Source: Asaia bogorensis
Lineage (GTDB): Bacteria; Pseudomonadota; Alphaproteobacteria; Acetobacterales; Acetobacteraceae
NCBI GenBank assembly: GCA_945897825.1
Contig: CAMDGX010000007.1
Span: 17,294 to 81,293 of the forward strand
DNA length: 64,000 nt
Direction: 5' to 3'
Shown here: positions 9,419-18,205 of the stretch, piece after piece
How positions within the stretch are numbered: position 1 is the first letter of the stretch
How the letters are laid out: every line of letters begins with the position of its first letter
Notes under the pieces: generated by a model
What the model was told of the DNA's origin: nothing
Databases searched by the model: none
What the model saw: only the letters and a program-made list of their open reading frames with translations
Translations under genes and position numbers: made by a program

Positions 9419-10480
9419 CTATCCCGCCGAAAGCTGGACCCCGTCGCGGCCCTTCGGGGCTTCGGCCTGCGCGCCGCCGTAGTTCAGGTTGCGGTACCAC
9501 AGCATGTAGTCGGGGTAGGTGATCGGCTCGTAGCGCGGCGGGTTGTCGGCGCTGCTGCATCCCGGCAGGCATTCCATGCGCGTGGTGTAGGCGCAGTCGA
9601 AGAAGAACGGGATCGCGTAGCGCTCCTGGCCCGACCGGTTGATGACCCGGTGCGGGGTGGCGAGGAAGCGCTCGTTGGTCCAGCGGCGCAGCATGTCGCC
9701 GCCGTTGACCAGGAAGCTGCCCTCCAGCGCCGGCGCATCCACCCAGCGGCCGGTGGGCAGGCGGATCGACAGGCCGGGCACCTTGTTCTGCGCCAGCAGC
9801 GTCATGAAGCTGGTGTCGCTGTGCGGGGCGAGGCCGAACTCGTTCTCGTCGCTGCCCTCCTGCTGCGGGTAGTGGGACATGCGCAGCGTGTACATCGGCG
9901 GGGCGAACAACGTGTCGAAGAAACCGGGGTCGAGCTCCAGCGCCGTGGCGTAGAGCGGCAGCAGGGACAGGCCGAGGCGCTCCATGGCGGTGGCGTAGGC
10001 CATCACCGGCTCGCGGAAGCCGGGCAGGTTGTCCGGCCATTGGTTCATGCCGCGGAACGGCAGGGCGGCGGTGACATCCGGGTGGTCGGGCGGCAGGTCG
10101 CGCTTGACGAAGAAGGCCTCGTTCACGTTCGGCTTGTTGTTCGGGTTGATCTTCGAATGGCGCGTGGTGGAGCCGCGGATCGGCAGGTAGCCGATGTTGT
10201 GCTGGTTGATCTTGAGCTTCAGCTTGTCCTCGAGCGGCTGGGCGTGGAAGCGCTTCGCGGCGTCGAAGGCGGCATCGACCAGGGCCTGGTCCACGCCGTG
10301 GCCGGTGACGAAGTAGAAGCCGACATTCTCCAGCGCGTGGCGCAGCGCGGCGGCGGCTGCCTCGCGGGCGCCGGGCGTGCCGGCCAGGTAGGCCGCGAGG
10401 TCGATCACCGGGATCTCTTCCGGGGCGTCGGGCCGGATCGGGTTCAGACTGGGGGCGAGGTGGGTGCCGAGGTCATTCAT
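9419..10480 (-). CDS. Isopenicillin N synthase-type Fe(II)/2-oxoglutarate oxygenase
   Basis: A 353-aa DIOX_N plus 2OG-FeII_Oxy protein. The N-terminal domain contains IPVIDLAAY and GFYFVTGHGV. The iron triad is His220 and Asp222 (APHSDTS) with His277 (TPHRVINR). Arg287 in RYAIPFFFD is the likely 2-oxoglutarate anchor. The family acts on many small molecules (flavonoids, gibberellins, amino acids, catabolic intermediates), so substrate is unknown. It is convergent with hslU (6-bp gap) and divergent from kynU. Confidence 0.88.
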   Translation of the reverse strand: MNDLGTHLAPSLNPIRPDAPEEIPVIDLAAYLAGTPGAREAAAAALRHALENVGFYFVTGHGVDQALVDAAFDAAKRFHAQPLEDKLKLKINQHNIGYLPIRGSTTRHSKINPNNKPNVNEAFFVKRDLPPDHPDVTAALPFRGMNQWPDNLPGFREPVMAYATAMERLGLSLLPLYATALELDPGFFDTLFAPPMYTLRMSHYPQQEGSDENEFGLAPHSDTSFMTLLAQNKVPGLSIRLPTGRWVDAPALEGSFLVNGGDMLRRWTNERFLATPHRVINRSGQERYAIPFFFDCAYTTRMECLPGCSSADNPPRYEPITYPDYMLWYRNLNYGGAQAEAPKGRDGVQLSAG

Positions 10481-10588
10481 GGGGCCGGGCCTCCTGGGTT
10501 GGCGCGATTTCCCCATGATCGGCGGGCCGGGTCAACGGTTGCGGTGGCGGGTCGGCCGGGGCAAGCATGGTCGGCGAACGGAGGGGCC

Positions 10589-11827
10589 ATGACCATCACC
10601 CGCGACGACCTGGAAGCGCTGGACCGCGACGACGAACTGGCGCCGTTGCGCGACCTGTTCGAGATCCCCGAGGGGGTGATCTACCTCGACGGCAACTCGC
10701 TCGGCGCGCTGCCGAAGGCGACGCCGGCGCGGGTGGCGGACGTGGTGCGGGAGGAATGGGGCAGGGGGCTCATCAGCAGCTGGAACGACGCCGGCTGGAT
10801 GGCCACGCCTTCGCGCGTCGGCGACAAGATCGCCCGGCTGGTGGGCGCGCCGGCGGGGTCGGTGATGGTGGCGGATTCGACCAGCGTGAACCTGTTCAAG
10901 CTGCTGGGCGCGGCGCTGGCGGCACGGCCCGACCGCCGAACCATCGTCTCCGAACGCCGCAACTTCCCGACCGACCTGTATATCGCCGAAGGGTTGGCCG
11001 CCCTGCTGGACCGCGGGCATGCGCTGCGCCTCGCCGAGCCGGACGACATTGCGGCTGCGATCGGCGAGGACACTGCTGTCGTGTTGCTGACCCATGTGAA
11101 CTACCACACCGGGGCGATGCACGACATGGCGGCGATCACCCGCGCGGCGCACGCCAAGGGGGCGCTGGTGCTGTGGGACCTCGCCCATTCGGCGGGCGCG
11201 GTGCCGGTGGACCTGATGGGGTGCAATGTCGATCTGGCGGTCGGCTGCGGCTACAAGTTCCTCAATGGCGGACCGGGGGCGCCGGCGTTCTTGTATGTCG
11301 TGCCACGGTTGCAGGAGGGGTTGCGCCTGCCGCTGACCGGGTGGCTGGGCCATGCCGCCCCGTTCGCCTTCGAGCCCGGCTACCGGCCCGCCACGGGCAT
11401 TGCGCGCACGCTGGTCGGCACCCCGCCGGTGCTGAGTCTCGCGGCGCTGGAGGTCGGCATTGATATCGCGCTGCTTGCGCCGATGGAGCAGGTCCGGGCG
11501 AAGTCGGTCCACCTGACGACGTTGTTCGCAGCACTGCTGGAGCAGGCGGGGGCACCATGGGGGCTGCGGCTCGCCTCGCCGCGCGACGCCGCCCGGCGCG
11601 GCAGCCAGGTGTGCCTGGCGCACGACCAAGCCTATCCGATCATGCAGGCGCTGATCGCCCGGGGCGTGATTGGCGATTTCCGCGCGCCGGACATCCTGCG
11701 GTTCGGCATCACGCCGCTGTATACGCGCTACGTGGATCTGTGGGAGGCAGCCGAGGTGCTGCGCCACGTGATGGCCACCGGCGCCTGGCAGGACCCTGCG
11801 TTCCGCACGGTTCGGGCCGTGACGTAG
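10589..11827 (+). CDS. kynU: Kynureninase
   Basis: PLP enzyme splitting kynurenine or 3-hydroxykynurenine into anthranilate (or its hydroxy form) and alanine. The 412-aa product carries YLDGNSLGALP near residue 32, the PLP-Lys in GCGYKFLNGGPG (Lys223), and the Asp of WDLAHSAGAVP. GAGGGGCC precedes the ATG. No kynA or kynB lies next to it here; the neighbouring oxygenase is not a tryptophan dioxygenase by sequence. Confidence 0.93.
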   Translation: MTITRDDLEALDRDDELAPLRDLFEIPEGVIYLDGNSLGALPKATPARVADVVREEWGRGLISSWNDAGWMATPSRVGDKIARLVGAPAGSVMVADSTSVNLFKLLGAALAARPDRRTIVSERRNFPTDLYIAEGLAALLDRGHALRLAEPDDIAAAIGEDTAVVLLTHVNYHTGAMHDMAAITRAAHAKGALVLWDLAHSAGAVPVDLMGCNVDLAVGCGYKFLNGGPGAPAFLYVVPRLQEGLRLPLTGWLGHAAPFAFEPGYRPATGIARTLVGTPPVLSLAALEVGIDIALLAPMEQVRAKSVHLTTLFAALLEQAGAPWGLRLASPRDAARRGSQVCLAHDQAYPIMQALIARGVIGDFRAPDILRFGITPLYTRYVDLWEAAEVLRHVMATGAWQDPAFRTVRAVT

Positions 11828-11837
11828 CGCGGTTGCT

Positions 11838-13490
11838 TCAGGACTCGCGATACAGCAGCAGCACCACGCCGACCGCCAGGAAGCACAGCGGCCAGACCCA
11901 GCCGGCGATGCGGCTGCCGGGCGGGTCCAGCCGAAGTTCCAGCCAGCGCGCCCAGCCGCCGGCGATGCCGGCCAGGGCCAGCGGGGTGTGGCTGATTTCG
12001 ATCAGCAGCTGTTCCTTGACGTTGGCGATGGCGTGCGAATGGGTCAGCAGCGCGACGCCCGAGGCCGCGGTCAGGATCGGGAACACCAGCGGCTGCCAGC
12101 CGGTGCGCCGGCCGGTGATGCGCACGCGCCATTCGAACACCGCGAAGGACACCAGCACCAGCACGATCATCCGGTGCTGCAGCACCTCCACATCGCGCAG
12201 GCTGTCCCAGAACGACACGGCGCCGAGCGGCCACGCCTCGGGGTCGGAGCGCCAGAACAGGAAGCCGGCGAGGCCCAGGAACACCAGGGGCCAGTGCCCG
12301 GCGATCCCCAGCCCGGCGCGGTGCAGCAGGGCGAGCAGGGCAATGGCGATCACGAAGATGCCGGCCCAGTGGTGGTTGTATTCCGACCAGGCGAGGTCGG
12401 CTGCGTTGCGCGGCGGCAGGATGCCGGAGCCGGGGACGAAGGCGAGCTGCGGCTTCTGGCCGGCGGCGCGCGCCTCCTCGTCGAGTTTCGCCTGCAGGGC
12501 GGGCTGCGTCAGTTCGGCATGGTCGGGGGATTGCAGGCGCAGCCGGGGCGGCCAGTTGCGCTCGGCGATCTCCTGCCAGGTGACGCGGTCTTCGCGCAGG
12601 TCGATCGCCGGCGGCACGGAGGTCAGCGAGGCGGCGGCGAAGAAGATGGCGATGCCGACGCCCAGCTCCACCTCGGCGAAGCGGCGCAGGCGGTTGGTGC
12701 CAGGCGTCCGGTCGCGCCGCAGCCGGCGGATCAGACGGAAATTGCCCAGGCCGAGCAGCAGCAGGCCGGCGAGCATGGCGATCTTGGCCGAGACCATGAC
12801 GCCGTAGGCGGTGCCGTAGAACCCCTGGCCGTCGCCGATATAAGCCCAGCCGAGCGCGCCGGCCGAGCCGAGCAGGCACAGCACGCCGATGATCGACAGG
12901 GTGGAGAAACGCTCGCCCACCGCGACGGCGGTGCCCGGCGCCTGGGCCAGGCGCAACGCGGCGAGGAAGGCCGGGATGCCGCCGATCCAGATTGCCGCGC
13001 CGAACTGGTGGATGCCGGACACCACCAGCAGCGGCACGCTCAGTTCCAGCCGCGCGGCTGCGTGTGTGGACAGCGTCGCGGCGGCCAGGATGCCGGCCAC
13101 GAGCGGCAGCACCAGCCAGAAAGGCGCGCGTGGGCCGAGGCCGAACATCGCCCCGGCCAGGGCCAGCGCCAGCGCGACGCGGACGATGCCGGCCAGGGCG
13201 AATTGCGCGCCCAGCGCGTCGGCGATCGTGATGTCGAGCGTGCCGGCCAGCAGGGCGGCGGGCAGGGCGATCGAGCCGCTTTCGGCCACCGCCATGGCCA
13301 GCGCGCTCCAGCCGCCGATCGCTGCCGTGCGCGCGGCGATGCGCTGCCCGGTCTCGCCCAGCAGCCAGGCGCGTGGGCTGGCCAGGAACACCAGGAACAG
13401 CGCGCTGCCCAGCGCGATCGCCTGGCCAACCAGGGTCAGGCCGTGGAAGACCACCGAGAGGTAGCCGAACAGGTCGACGAGCAGTTCCAT
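11838..13490 (-). CDS. copD: CopD/PcoD-like copper resistance membrane protein
   Basis: A 550-aa polytopic inner-membrane protein. Residues 1-300 hold the eight-helix CopD domain (FHGLTLVGQAIALGSALFL, HQFGAAIWIGGIPAFL and others), a periplasmic loop of about 110 residues follows, then further helices with conserved His in YNHHWAGIF and LLTHSHAIANVKEQLLIEISHTPLA. CopD acts with periplasmic CopC in copper handling, probably uptake. The gene begins 1 bp after the copC stop, so the two form an operon. The long C-terminal membrane part is larger than basic CopD. Confidence 0.85.
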   Translation of the reverse strand: MELLVDLFGYLSVVFHGLTLVGQAIALGSALFLVFLASPRAWLLGETGQRIAARTAAIGGWSALAMAVAESGSIALPAALLAGTLDITIADALGAQFALAGIVRVALALALAGAMFGLGPRAPFWLVLPLVAGILAAATLSTHAAARLELSVPLLVVSGIHQFGAAIWIGGIPAFLAALRLAQAPGTAVAVGERFSTLSIIGVLCLLGSAGALGWAYIGDGQGFYGTAYGVMVSAKIAMLAGLLLLGLGNFRLIRRLRRDRTPGTNRLRRFAEVELGVGIAIFFAAASLTSVPPAIDLREDRVTWQEIAERNWPPRLRLQSPDHAELTQPALQAKLDEEARAAGQKPQLAFVPGSGILPPRNAADLAWSEYNHHWAGIFVIAIALLALLHRAGLGIAGHWPLVFLGLAGFLFWRSDPEAWPLGAVSFWDSLRDVEVLQHRMIVLVLVSFAVFEWRVRITGRRTGWQPLVFPILTAASGVALLTHSHAIANVKEQLLIEISHTPLALAGIAGGWARWLELRLDPPGSRIAGWVWPLCFLAVGVVLLLYRES

Positions 13491-13491
13491 C

Positions 13492-13848
13492 TCAGGGCGT
13501 GACCGTGAACGGCACGTCGCCGCGGGTGATGTGGCCGTCGATCGCCAGCACCTGCCAGCGTAGCGTGTGCGCGCCGGGGGAGAGGGTGGCCTCGGCAGAG
13601 AGCACGTCGTCCGGCCCCGGCAGCAGGGCCAGCACCGTTTGCGTGCGGTCCGGCCTGATGAGCGTGAGGCGGGAGCGGGCGCGGTCGATGCGCGAGTTGA
13701 AGCGGAAGCTCAGCGTATGCGCGCCTGCCGGCAGGCGGGCCCGGTGGCCGGGGATGCTCTCGACCAGGATCGCGTGCGCCCGCGCGGGCCTAGCGAAGGC
13801 GGCGAGGAAGGCCAGGGTGAGCCAGCTTCGGCGATGCAGGCGGATCAC
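13492..13848 (-). CDS. copC: CopC-like periplasmic copper-binding protein
   Basis: A 118-aa protein with signal peptide MIRLHRRSWLTLAFLAAFARPARA; cleavage before HAILVES would expose an N-terminal His, a known CopC copper ligand. The beta-barrel shows the CopC order: SIPGHRARLPAG, LSFRFNSRID, then VLAIDGHITRGDVPFTV (Asp and His near the C terminus). No Met-rich loop is seen, which fits the Cu(II)-only type. Upstream partner of copD. Confidence 0.88.
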   Translation of the reverse strand: MIRLHRRSWLTLAFLAAFARPARAHAILVESIPGHRARLPAGAHTLSFRFNSRIDRARSRLTLIRPDRTQTVLALLPGPDDVLSAEATLSPGAHTLRWQVLAIDGHITRGDVPFTVTP

Positions 13849-13986
13849 GGGCGGGACCAGTTCTCGGAGCGGCGATCCCGGCGGTTTAGACCCGCCCGCC
13901 GCCGCTTGTCCAACGCCTGGACCTCGCGGCGCAAATCATGGTCTGGTGCGCGCAACCGGCCGCCGCCCAAGGAATTCGCAGATCGC

Positions 13987-14442
13987 ATGCCCCAGGCCAC
14001 CCGCCCGCCCGCGCCGACCCGCAGCGACTTCCGCTGGTTCCACACCATCGGCACGCGCTGGATGGACAACGACGTGTACGGCCACGTGAACAACGTGGTC
14101 TATTATTCCTGGATCGACACGGCGGTGAACCGCTTCCTCATCGACCACGGCCTGCTGCGGATCGGGCAGAGCGAGGTGGTGGGGATCGTGGCCGAGACCG
14201 GGTGCCGCTTCCTGGCGCAGATGGCCTATCCCGACGACGTGACGGTCGGGCTGGCGGTGGCGAAGCTGGGCCGCAGCTCGGTGCGCTATTCCACCGGGAT
14301 CTTCCGCAACGCGGAGGAGGGCGCCTCGGCGGCGGGCCACTTCGTGCATGTCTATGTCGACCGTGCGACGATGCGGCCGGTACCGATCCCGGAGAACGCC
14401 CGGGCGGCAATGAGCAAGATCACCAACCCGGAGGGGAACTGA
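13987..14442 (+). CDS. Hotdog-fold acyl-CoA thioesterase
   Basis: A 151-aa 4HBT/YbgC-type thioesterase. The motif MDNDVYGHVNNVVYYSWIDT contains the usual Asp-x-Tyr-Gly-His-Val-Asn-Asn active-site loop, followed by the long helix and VAETGCRFL. Predicted to cleave acyl-CoA or acyl-ACP thioesters; chain preference unknown. The ATG 13987 directly precedes a family-like N terminus, while the longer frame overlaps copC on the other strand. The SDR gene follows after 2 bp. Confidence 0.88.
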   Translation: MPQATRPPAPTRSDFRWFHTIGTRWMDNDVYGHVNNVVYYSWIDTAVNRFLIDHGLLRIGQSEVVGIVAETGCRFLAQMAYPDDVTVGLAVAKLGRSSVRYSTGIFRNAEEGASAAGHFVHVYVDRATMRPVPIPENARAAMSKITNPEGN

Positions 14443-14444
14443 CC

Positions 14445-15227
14445 ATGGATTTCGGAATTCGCGGCCGCAAGGCGATCGTGTGTGCGGCCAGCAAGGGGCT
14501 CGGCCGGGCCTGCGCCATGTCCCTGGCGCGCGAGGGGGTGGACCTTGTGATCACCGCGCGCGGCAAGGAGGCGCTGGAGGCGACGGCGGCGGAGATCCGC
14601 GCGCAGTACCAGGTGAACGTCATCACCGTGGTGGGCGACATCTCCACCGAGCAGGGCCGTGCCGACGCGCTGGGCGCCTGCCCGAACCCGGACATCCTGG
14701 TGAACAACGCCGGCGGCCCGCCGCCCGGGGATTTCCGCAACTGGGAGCGCGACGACTGGATCAAGGCCATCGACGCCAACATGCTGACGCCGATCTTCCT
14801 GATCAAGGCGGTGGTGGACGGCATGATCGACCGCAAGTTCGGCCGCATCGTGAACATCACCTCCGCCTCGGTGAAGTCGCCGATCCCGCATCTGGGCATG
14901 AGCAACGGCGCGCGGGCCGGCCTCACCGGCTTCGTGGCGGGCCTGGCGCGCCAGGTGTGCAAGCACAACGTGACGATCAACGGGCTGCTGCCGGGGCCGT
15001 TCAACACCGACCGCATCCGCGGCACCACCAAGGCGATGGCGGAGAAGGCGGGCAAGAGCTTCGAGGAGGCGCTGGCCGATGTCGGCAAGAGCAACCCGAC
15101 CGGGCGCATCGGCGACCCCGCCGAGTTCGGCGATGCCTGCGCCTTCCTGTGCAGCGCCAGCGCCGGGTTCATCGTGGGGCAGAACCTCGTGATGGACGGG
15201 GGAAGCTTCAACTCGTCGATGGGGTAA
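14445..15227 (+). CDS. SDR-family oxidoreductase with atypical catalytic site
   Basis: A 260-aa short-chain dehydrogenase-like protein. The nucleotide-binding loop is AASKGLG (residues 14-20), NNAGG follows near residue 85, and the Ser of the active-site strand is in ITSASVKS. The usual Tyr-x-x-x-Lys is replaced: the aligned segment reads LGMSNGARAG, so Tyr becomes Met and Lys becomes Arg. The C-terminal GQNLVMDGG is normal. A subset of FabG-like proteins has this NGARAG variant; their reaction is unclear. Co-transcribed with the thioesterase. Confidence 0.85.
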   Translation: MDFGIRGRKAIVCAASKGLGRACAMSLAREGVDLVITARGKEALEATAAEIRAQYQVNVITVVGDISTEQGRADALGACPNPDILVNNAGGPPPGDFRNWERDDWIKAIDANMLTPIFLIKAVVDGMIDRKFGRIVNITSASVKSPIPHLGMSNGARAGLTGFVAGLARQVCKHNVTINGLLPGPFNTDRIRGTTKAMAEKAGKSFEEALADVGKSNPTGRIGDPAEFGDACAFLCSASAGFIVGQNLVMDGGSFNSSMG

Positions 15228-15352
15228 GAAAGCAGTTCTTTTTTGAAAAAAAGAACCAAAAAACTTTCGTCCCTTTGCTGGAGGGCTAGCCACTCGGCAA
15301 AGGGATGAAAGTCTTTTTGCTTCTTTTTCTACAGAAAAAGAAGGTCTTCCGT
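15228..15352. repeat. Type-A nested palindromic repeat, copy 3
   Basis: Both arms are present: GTTCTTTTTTGAAAAAAAGAAC-type hairpin, AAAAACTTTCGTCCCTTTG, a 20-bp spacer, then CAAAGGGATGAAAGTCTTTTT and a second hairpin CTTCTTTTTCT/AGAAAAAGAAG-like. The inner segments are complementary, so the whole unit can fold as one long stem with a hairpin near each end. It separates the SDR and amidase genes, both on the plus strand. Confidence 0.8.
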
Positions 15353-15368
15353 TCCTCTGGAGTACCCC

Positions 15369-16802
15369 ATGGCCGATCTCGCCTTCCGTTCCGCGAAGCA
15401 TCTTGCCGCGCTGGTCCGCAAGCGCAAGATCGGCTGCGTGGAGCTGCTGGACCATTTCATCGCCCGCATCGAGCGGCTCGACACCCGGCTGAACGCCGTG
15501 GTGGTGCGCGATTTCGAGGCGGCGCGACGGCGGGCGCGCACGCTGGACAAGATGAAGGAGCCGATCGGGAAGCTGCACGGCGTGCCGGTGACGGTGAAGG
15601 AGAGCTTTGACGTCGCCGGCCTGCCGACCTGCTGGGGCGTGCCGGCGCTGCACCGGATCGCCACCGCCGATGCCGTGGCGGTGGAGCGGCTGCGCCATGC
15701 CGGCGCGGTGGTGATGGGCAAGACCAACGTGCCGCCGATGCTGGAGGACTGGCAGGCGAGCAACCCGGTGCATGGCACCACCAACAATCCCTGGGACGTC
15801 GCGCGCTCGCCCGGCGGGTCTTCCGGCGGGGCGGCGGCGGCATTGGCGGCCGGGCTGACGGGGCTTGAGGTCGGCAGCGACATTGGCGGGTCGATCCGCC
15901 AGCCGGCGCATGCGTGCGGCGTTTTCGGACACAAGCCGAGCTGGGGCCTGCTGCCGGCCTATGGCCACCAGCCGGTGGCGGAGGGGTCCGGGGAGGTGGA
16001 CATCGCCTGCATCGGGCCGCTGGCGCGAACGGCGGGCGACCTGGCGCTGGCGCTGGATGTGCTGGCGGGACCTGATTCGCTGGACAGCACCATGCCGCTC
16101 GCGCTGCCCAGGGGCCCCAGATCCGCCAAGGGGCTGCGCGTGGCGGTCTGGGCCGAGGACGCGGCGACGCGCACCGACGGCGAGGTGACGGATGCCGTGC
16201 TGGCGGCCGGGCGAGCGCTGGCCAAGGCGGGGGCGGTGGTGAGCACCACGGCCCGGCCGGCGGTGGACCCGGCCGAGGCGTTCAACGTGTATCTGCGGCT
16301 GCTGGGGGCGGTGACGCTGAGCTACCTGCCGCCGCCCGAGGCGGAGGCGATGGCCGCGCGGCTGGCCGCCCTGCCGGCGGAGGATCGGTCGGCCGATGCG
16401 GAGATCCTGCGCGCCTTCGGCGTGCCGCATGCGCAGTGGCTGGGGCTGCACGCGCGCCGCAACCGGATGCGCCGGGCCTGGGGGGCGCTCTTCCGCGAAT
16501 GGGACGTGCTGCTGTGCCCCAGTTTCGCCGTGCCGGCGCAGCCGCACATGCCGGACGGCAGCGACAAGTTCGCCATGATCGGCGATGCGCGGGAGGAATG
16601 GGGCGAATTGCTGTTCTGGCCCGGCGTCATCGGCGCGATGCTGCTGCCGGCCAGTGCCGCGCCGGTGGGGATGAGCGCCGAAGGGTTGCCGATCGGCTGC
16701 CAGATCGTCGGGCCGATGCATGGCGACCGGACGACGATCGCGGTCGCTGGAATGCTGGAGGACTTGCTGGGCGGGTATCGGGCGCCGGAAGGGTGGGAGT
16801 GA
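15369..16802 (+). CDS. Amidase-signature family amidohydrolase
   Basis: A 477-aa amidase of the Ser-cisSer-Lys class. Lys77 in VTVKESF, cis-Ser152 within SPGGSSGGAAAAL, and nucleophile Ser175 in SDIGGSIRQPA are visible. This family includes acylamide amidases, aryl amidases and GatA; it is not gatA because no gatC or gatB is adjacent. Substrate unknown. ATG 15369 follows the type-A repeat closely. Confidence 0.88.
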   Translation: MADLAFRSAKHLAALVRKRKIGCVELLDHFIARIERLDTRLNAVVVRDFEAARRRARTLDKMKEPIGKLHGVPVTVKESFDVAGLPTCWGVPALHRIATADAVAVERLRHAGAVVMGKTNVPPMLEDWQASNPVHGTTNNPWDVARSPGGSSGGAAAALAAGLTGLEVGSDIGGSIRQPAHACGVFGHKPSWGLLPAYGHQPVAEGSGEVDIACIGPLARTAGDLALALDVLAGPDSLDSTMPLALPRGPRSAKGLRVAVWAEDAATRTDGEVTDAVLAAGRALAKAGAVVSTTARPAVDPAEAFNVYLRLLGAVTLSYLPPPEAEAMAARLAALPAEDRSADAEILRAFGVPHAQWLGLHARRNRMRRAWGALFREWDVLLCPSFAVPAQPHMPDGSDKFAMIGDAREEWGELLFWPGVIGAMLLPASAAPVGMSAEGLPIGCQIVGPMHGDRTTIAVAGMLEDLLGGYRAPEGWE

Positions 16803-16938
16803 AGGGAAGAGTCTTCTTTTTCTGAAGAAAAAGAAGCAAAAAGACTTTCCATCCATTTGCGCCAGGTGTGCCGATCAATCCCGGGGCAAATGGATGGAAG
16901 TTTTTTGGTTCTTTTTTTCAAAAAAGAACCTTCTTCCT
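16803..16938. repeat. Type-A nested palindromic repeat, copy 4 (reverse orientation)
   Basis: Here the CTTCTTTTTCTGAAGAAAAAGAAG-type hairpin comes first and the GTTCTTTTTTTC/AAAAAAGAAC hairpin last, so this copy is inverted compared with copies 1, 3 and 5. The inner arms CTTTCCATCCATTTG and CAAATGGATGGAAG are exact complements. It lies between convergent amidase and tRNA-Leu genes, where a two-way terminator would be useful. Confidence 0.82.
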
Positions 16939-17024
16939 TGGTGCGGGCGGCGGGACTCGAACCCGCACTCCCTGACGGGAAGCAGATTTTAAGTCTGCTG
17001 CGGCTACCGTTTCGCCACGCCCGC
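16939..17024 (-). tRNA. tRNA-Leu (anticodon TAA)
   Basis: The acceptor stem GCGGGCG (17024-17018) pairs with CGCCCGC; discriminator A and an encoded CCA end at 16939. The anticodon arm is GCAGA-CTTAAAA-TCTGC, giving TAA. A long variable arm (TTCCCGTCAGGGA region) marks a class II tRNA, and the T arm GCGGGTTCGAGTCCCGC is standard. The first base lies 45 bp downstream of the stop of the aminotransferase gene on the same strand. Confidence 0.95.
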
Positions 17025-17068
17025 GCCGTGCGCCAGTTTCGGCCGGAGACGCCGGCGGCGCAATCCCG

Positions 17069-18205
17069 TCATGCCGCCAGTTCCGCACGCAGAGCCTTGG
17101 CGAAGGCGGCGACGTCGCCTTCGTGGTTGTACACATGCGGGCTGACGCGCATCACGCCCAGCCGGTCGGCGACATGGATGCCGCGGGCGGCCAGGCGGTC
17201 GAGCAGACCGGGGGGCATGCCGCCGGCGAGGCGCAGGCCGAGGATGTGCGGCGCGCGGCGGTCGCGCGGCAGCATCGACAGGCTTGGCAGGTCGGCGACG
17301 TCGCGGGCGAGCGCGTCGGTCAGGCCGCGTAGGCGGGCGGCGATGGCCGGACGGTCCCATTGCAACACCTGTTCGAGCCCCACGGCCGCCATCGGCAGGC
17401 CGATCGGGTCGTTGCGCTCGCCACGGTCGAAGCGGCGCGCGGTCGGGATGTAGCTGTTGGAGCCGGGCGCGCGGGCGGGGCCGTGGTTCTCCAGCGGCAC
17501 GCCGTCCTGGTGTTCGGGAGCGACGTAGAGGAAGGCGAGGCTGTAGGGGCCGAGTACCCATTTGTAGGTCGGGAAGGCGAGGAAATCCGGCTTCAACGCG
17601 GCGAGGTCGAGGTCGAGCACGCCGGTGGACTGGGTGGCGTCGATGACGATGCGAGCGCCCTGGCGGTGCAGCGCGGGGGCGATGCGGCCGAGGTCGATCA
17701 GGGCGCCGTCGCTCCAGTGCAAAGGCGTGAGGGCGGCGAGGCCGACCGGGGCGGCGCCGGGGCGCTCGATGGCTTCGAGCAGGGCGGCGGTCCAGTCGCC
17801 ATCGGTCGGGCGGGGCACGACCTCGACGGTGGCGCCGGCGGCGGCGGCGAGCTCGGGCCAGACCAGGGCGAGGGAGGGGAACTCGCCCTCGATCATCAGC
17901 ACGCGGGTGCCGCGAGCGATTTTCAGGTTCCGCGCGGCGGTGGCGATGCCGTAGCTGACCGCGCCGGTGATGGCGACGTTGTCCGGCGCCGTGCCCAGCA
18001 GGGCTGCGGCGGCGGTGCGGGCGCGTTCCGAGATGGCGGTGCCGTGGGTGGGGCCCATGTGCCAGGGGAAGCTCTTGGTGGTGACGCCAAGCTGCCCGGC
18101 CTCACGGACGGCGCGCGGGAGGGGAACGTAGGCGGCGGCGTTGAGGTAGGCGACGTCGTCGGGGATTTCGAACAGGTCGCGCTGGCAGGCGAGGGGGGCG
18201 GTCAC
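17069..18205 (-). CDS. Class V aminotransferase-fold PLP enzyme
   Basis: A 378-aa fold-type I PLP protein. Segments in order: AYLNAAAYVPLP, the cofactor-phosphate region TGAVSYGIA, the PLP-ring Asp in IVIDATQSTG, and the Schiff-base Lys215 in PTYKWVLGPY. Closest in style to cysteine desulfurase/isopenicillin-epimerase-like class V enzymes, but no active-site Cys loop of a desulfurase is apparent. Substrate unknown. GTG start at 18205 overlaps the stop of the upstream dehydrogenase gene (GTGA), so the pair is an operon. Confidence 0.85.
   Translation of the reverse strand: MTAPLACQRDLFEIPDDVAYLNAAAYVPLPRAVREAGQLGVTTKSFPWHMGPTHGTAISERARTAAAALLGTAPDNVAITGAVSYGIATAARNLKIARGTRVLMIEGEFPSLALVWPELAAAAGATVEVVPRPTDGDWTAALLEAIERPGAAPVGLAALTPLHWSDGALIDLGRIAPALHRQGARIVIDATQSTGVLDLDLAALKPDFLAFPTYKWVLGPYSLAFLYVAPEHQDGVPLENHGPARAPGSNSYIPTARRFDRGERNDPIGLPMAAVGLEQVLQWDRPAIAARLRGLTDALARDVADLPSLSMLPRDRRAPHILGLRLAGGMPPGLLDRLAARGIHVADRLGVMRVSPHVYNHEGDVAAFAKALRAELAA

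Noticed and set aside
14352..16856. Large minus-strand frame across the SDR and amidase genes
   Set aside because: The amidase and SDR on the plus strand have complete catalytic or cofactor motifs. The minus frame begins in a type-A repeat (Phe/Lys-rich N terminus).
16857..17453. Plus-strand ORF starting in a type-A repeat and running through tRNA-Leu
   Set aside because: It covers the antisense of a tRNA and the class V aminotransferase; no independent support.
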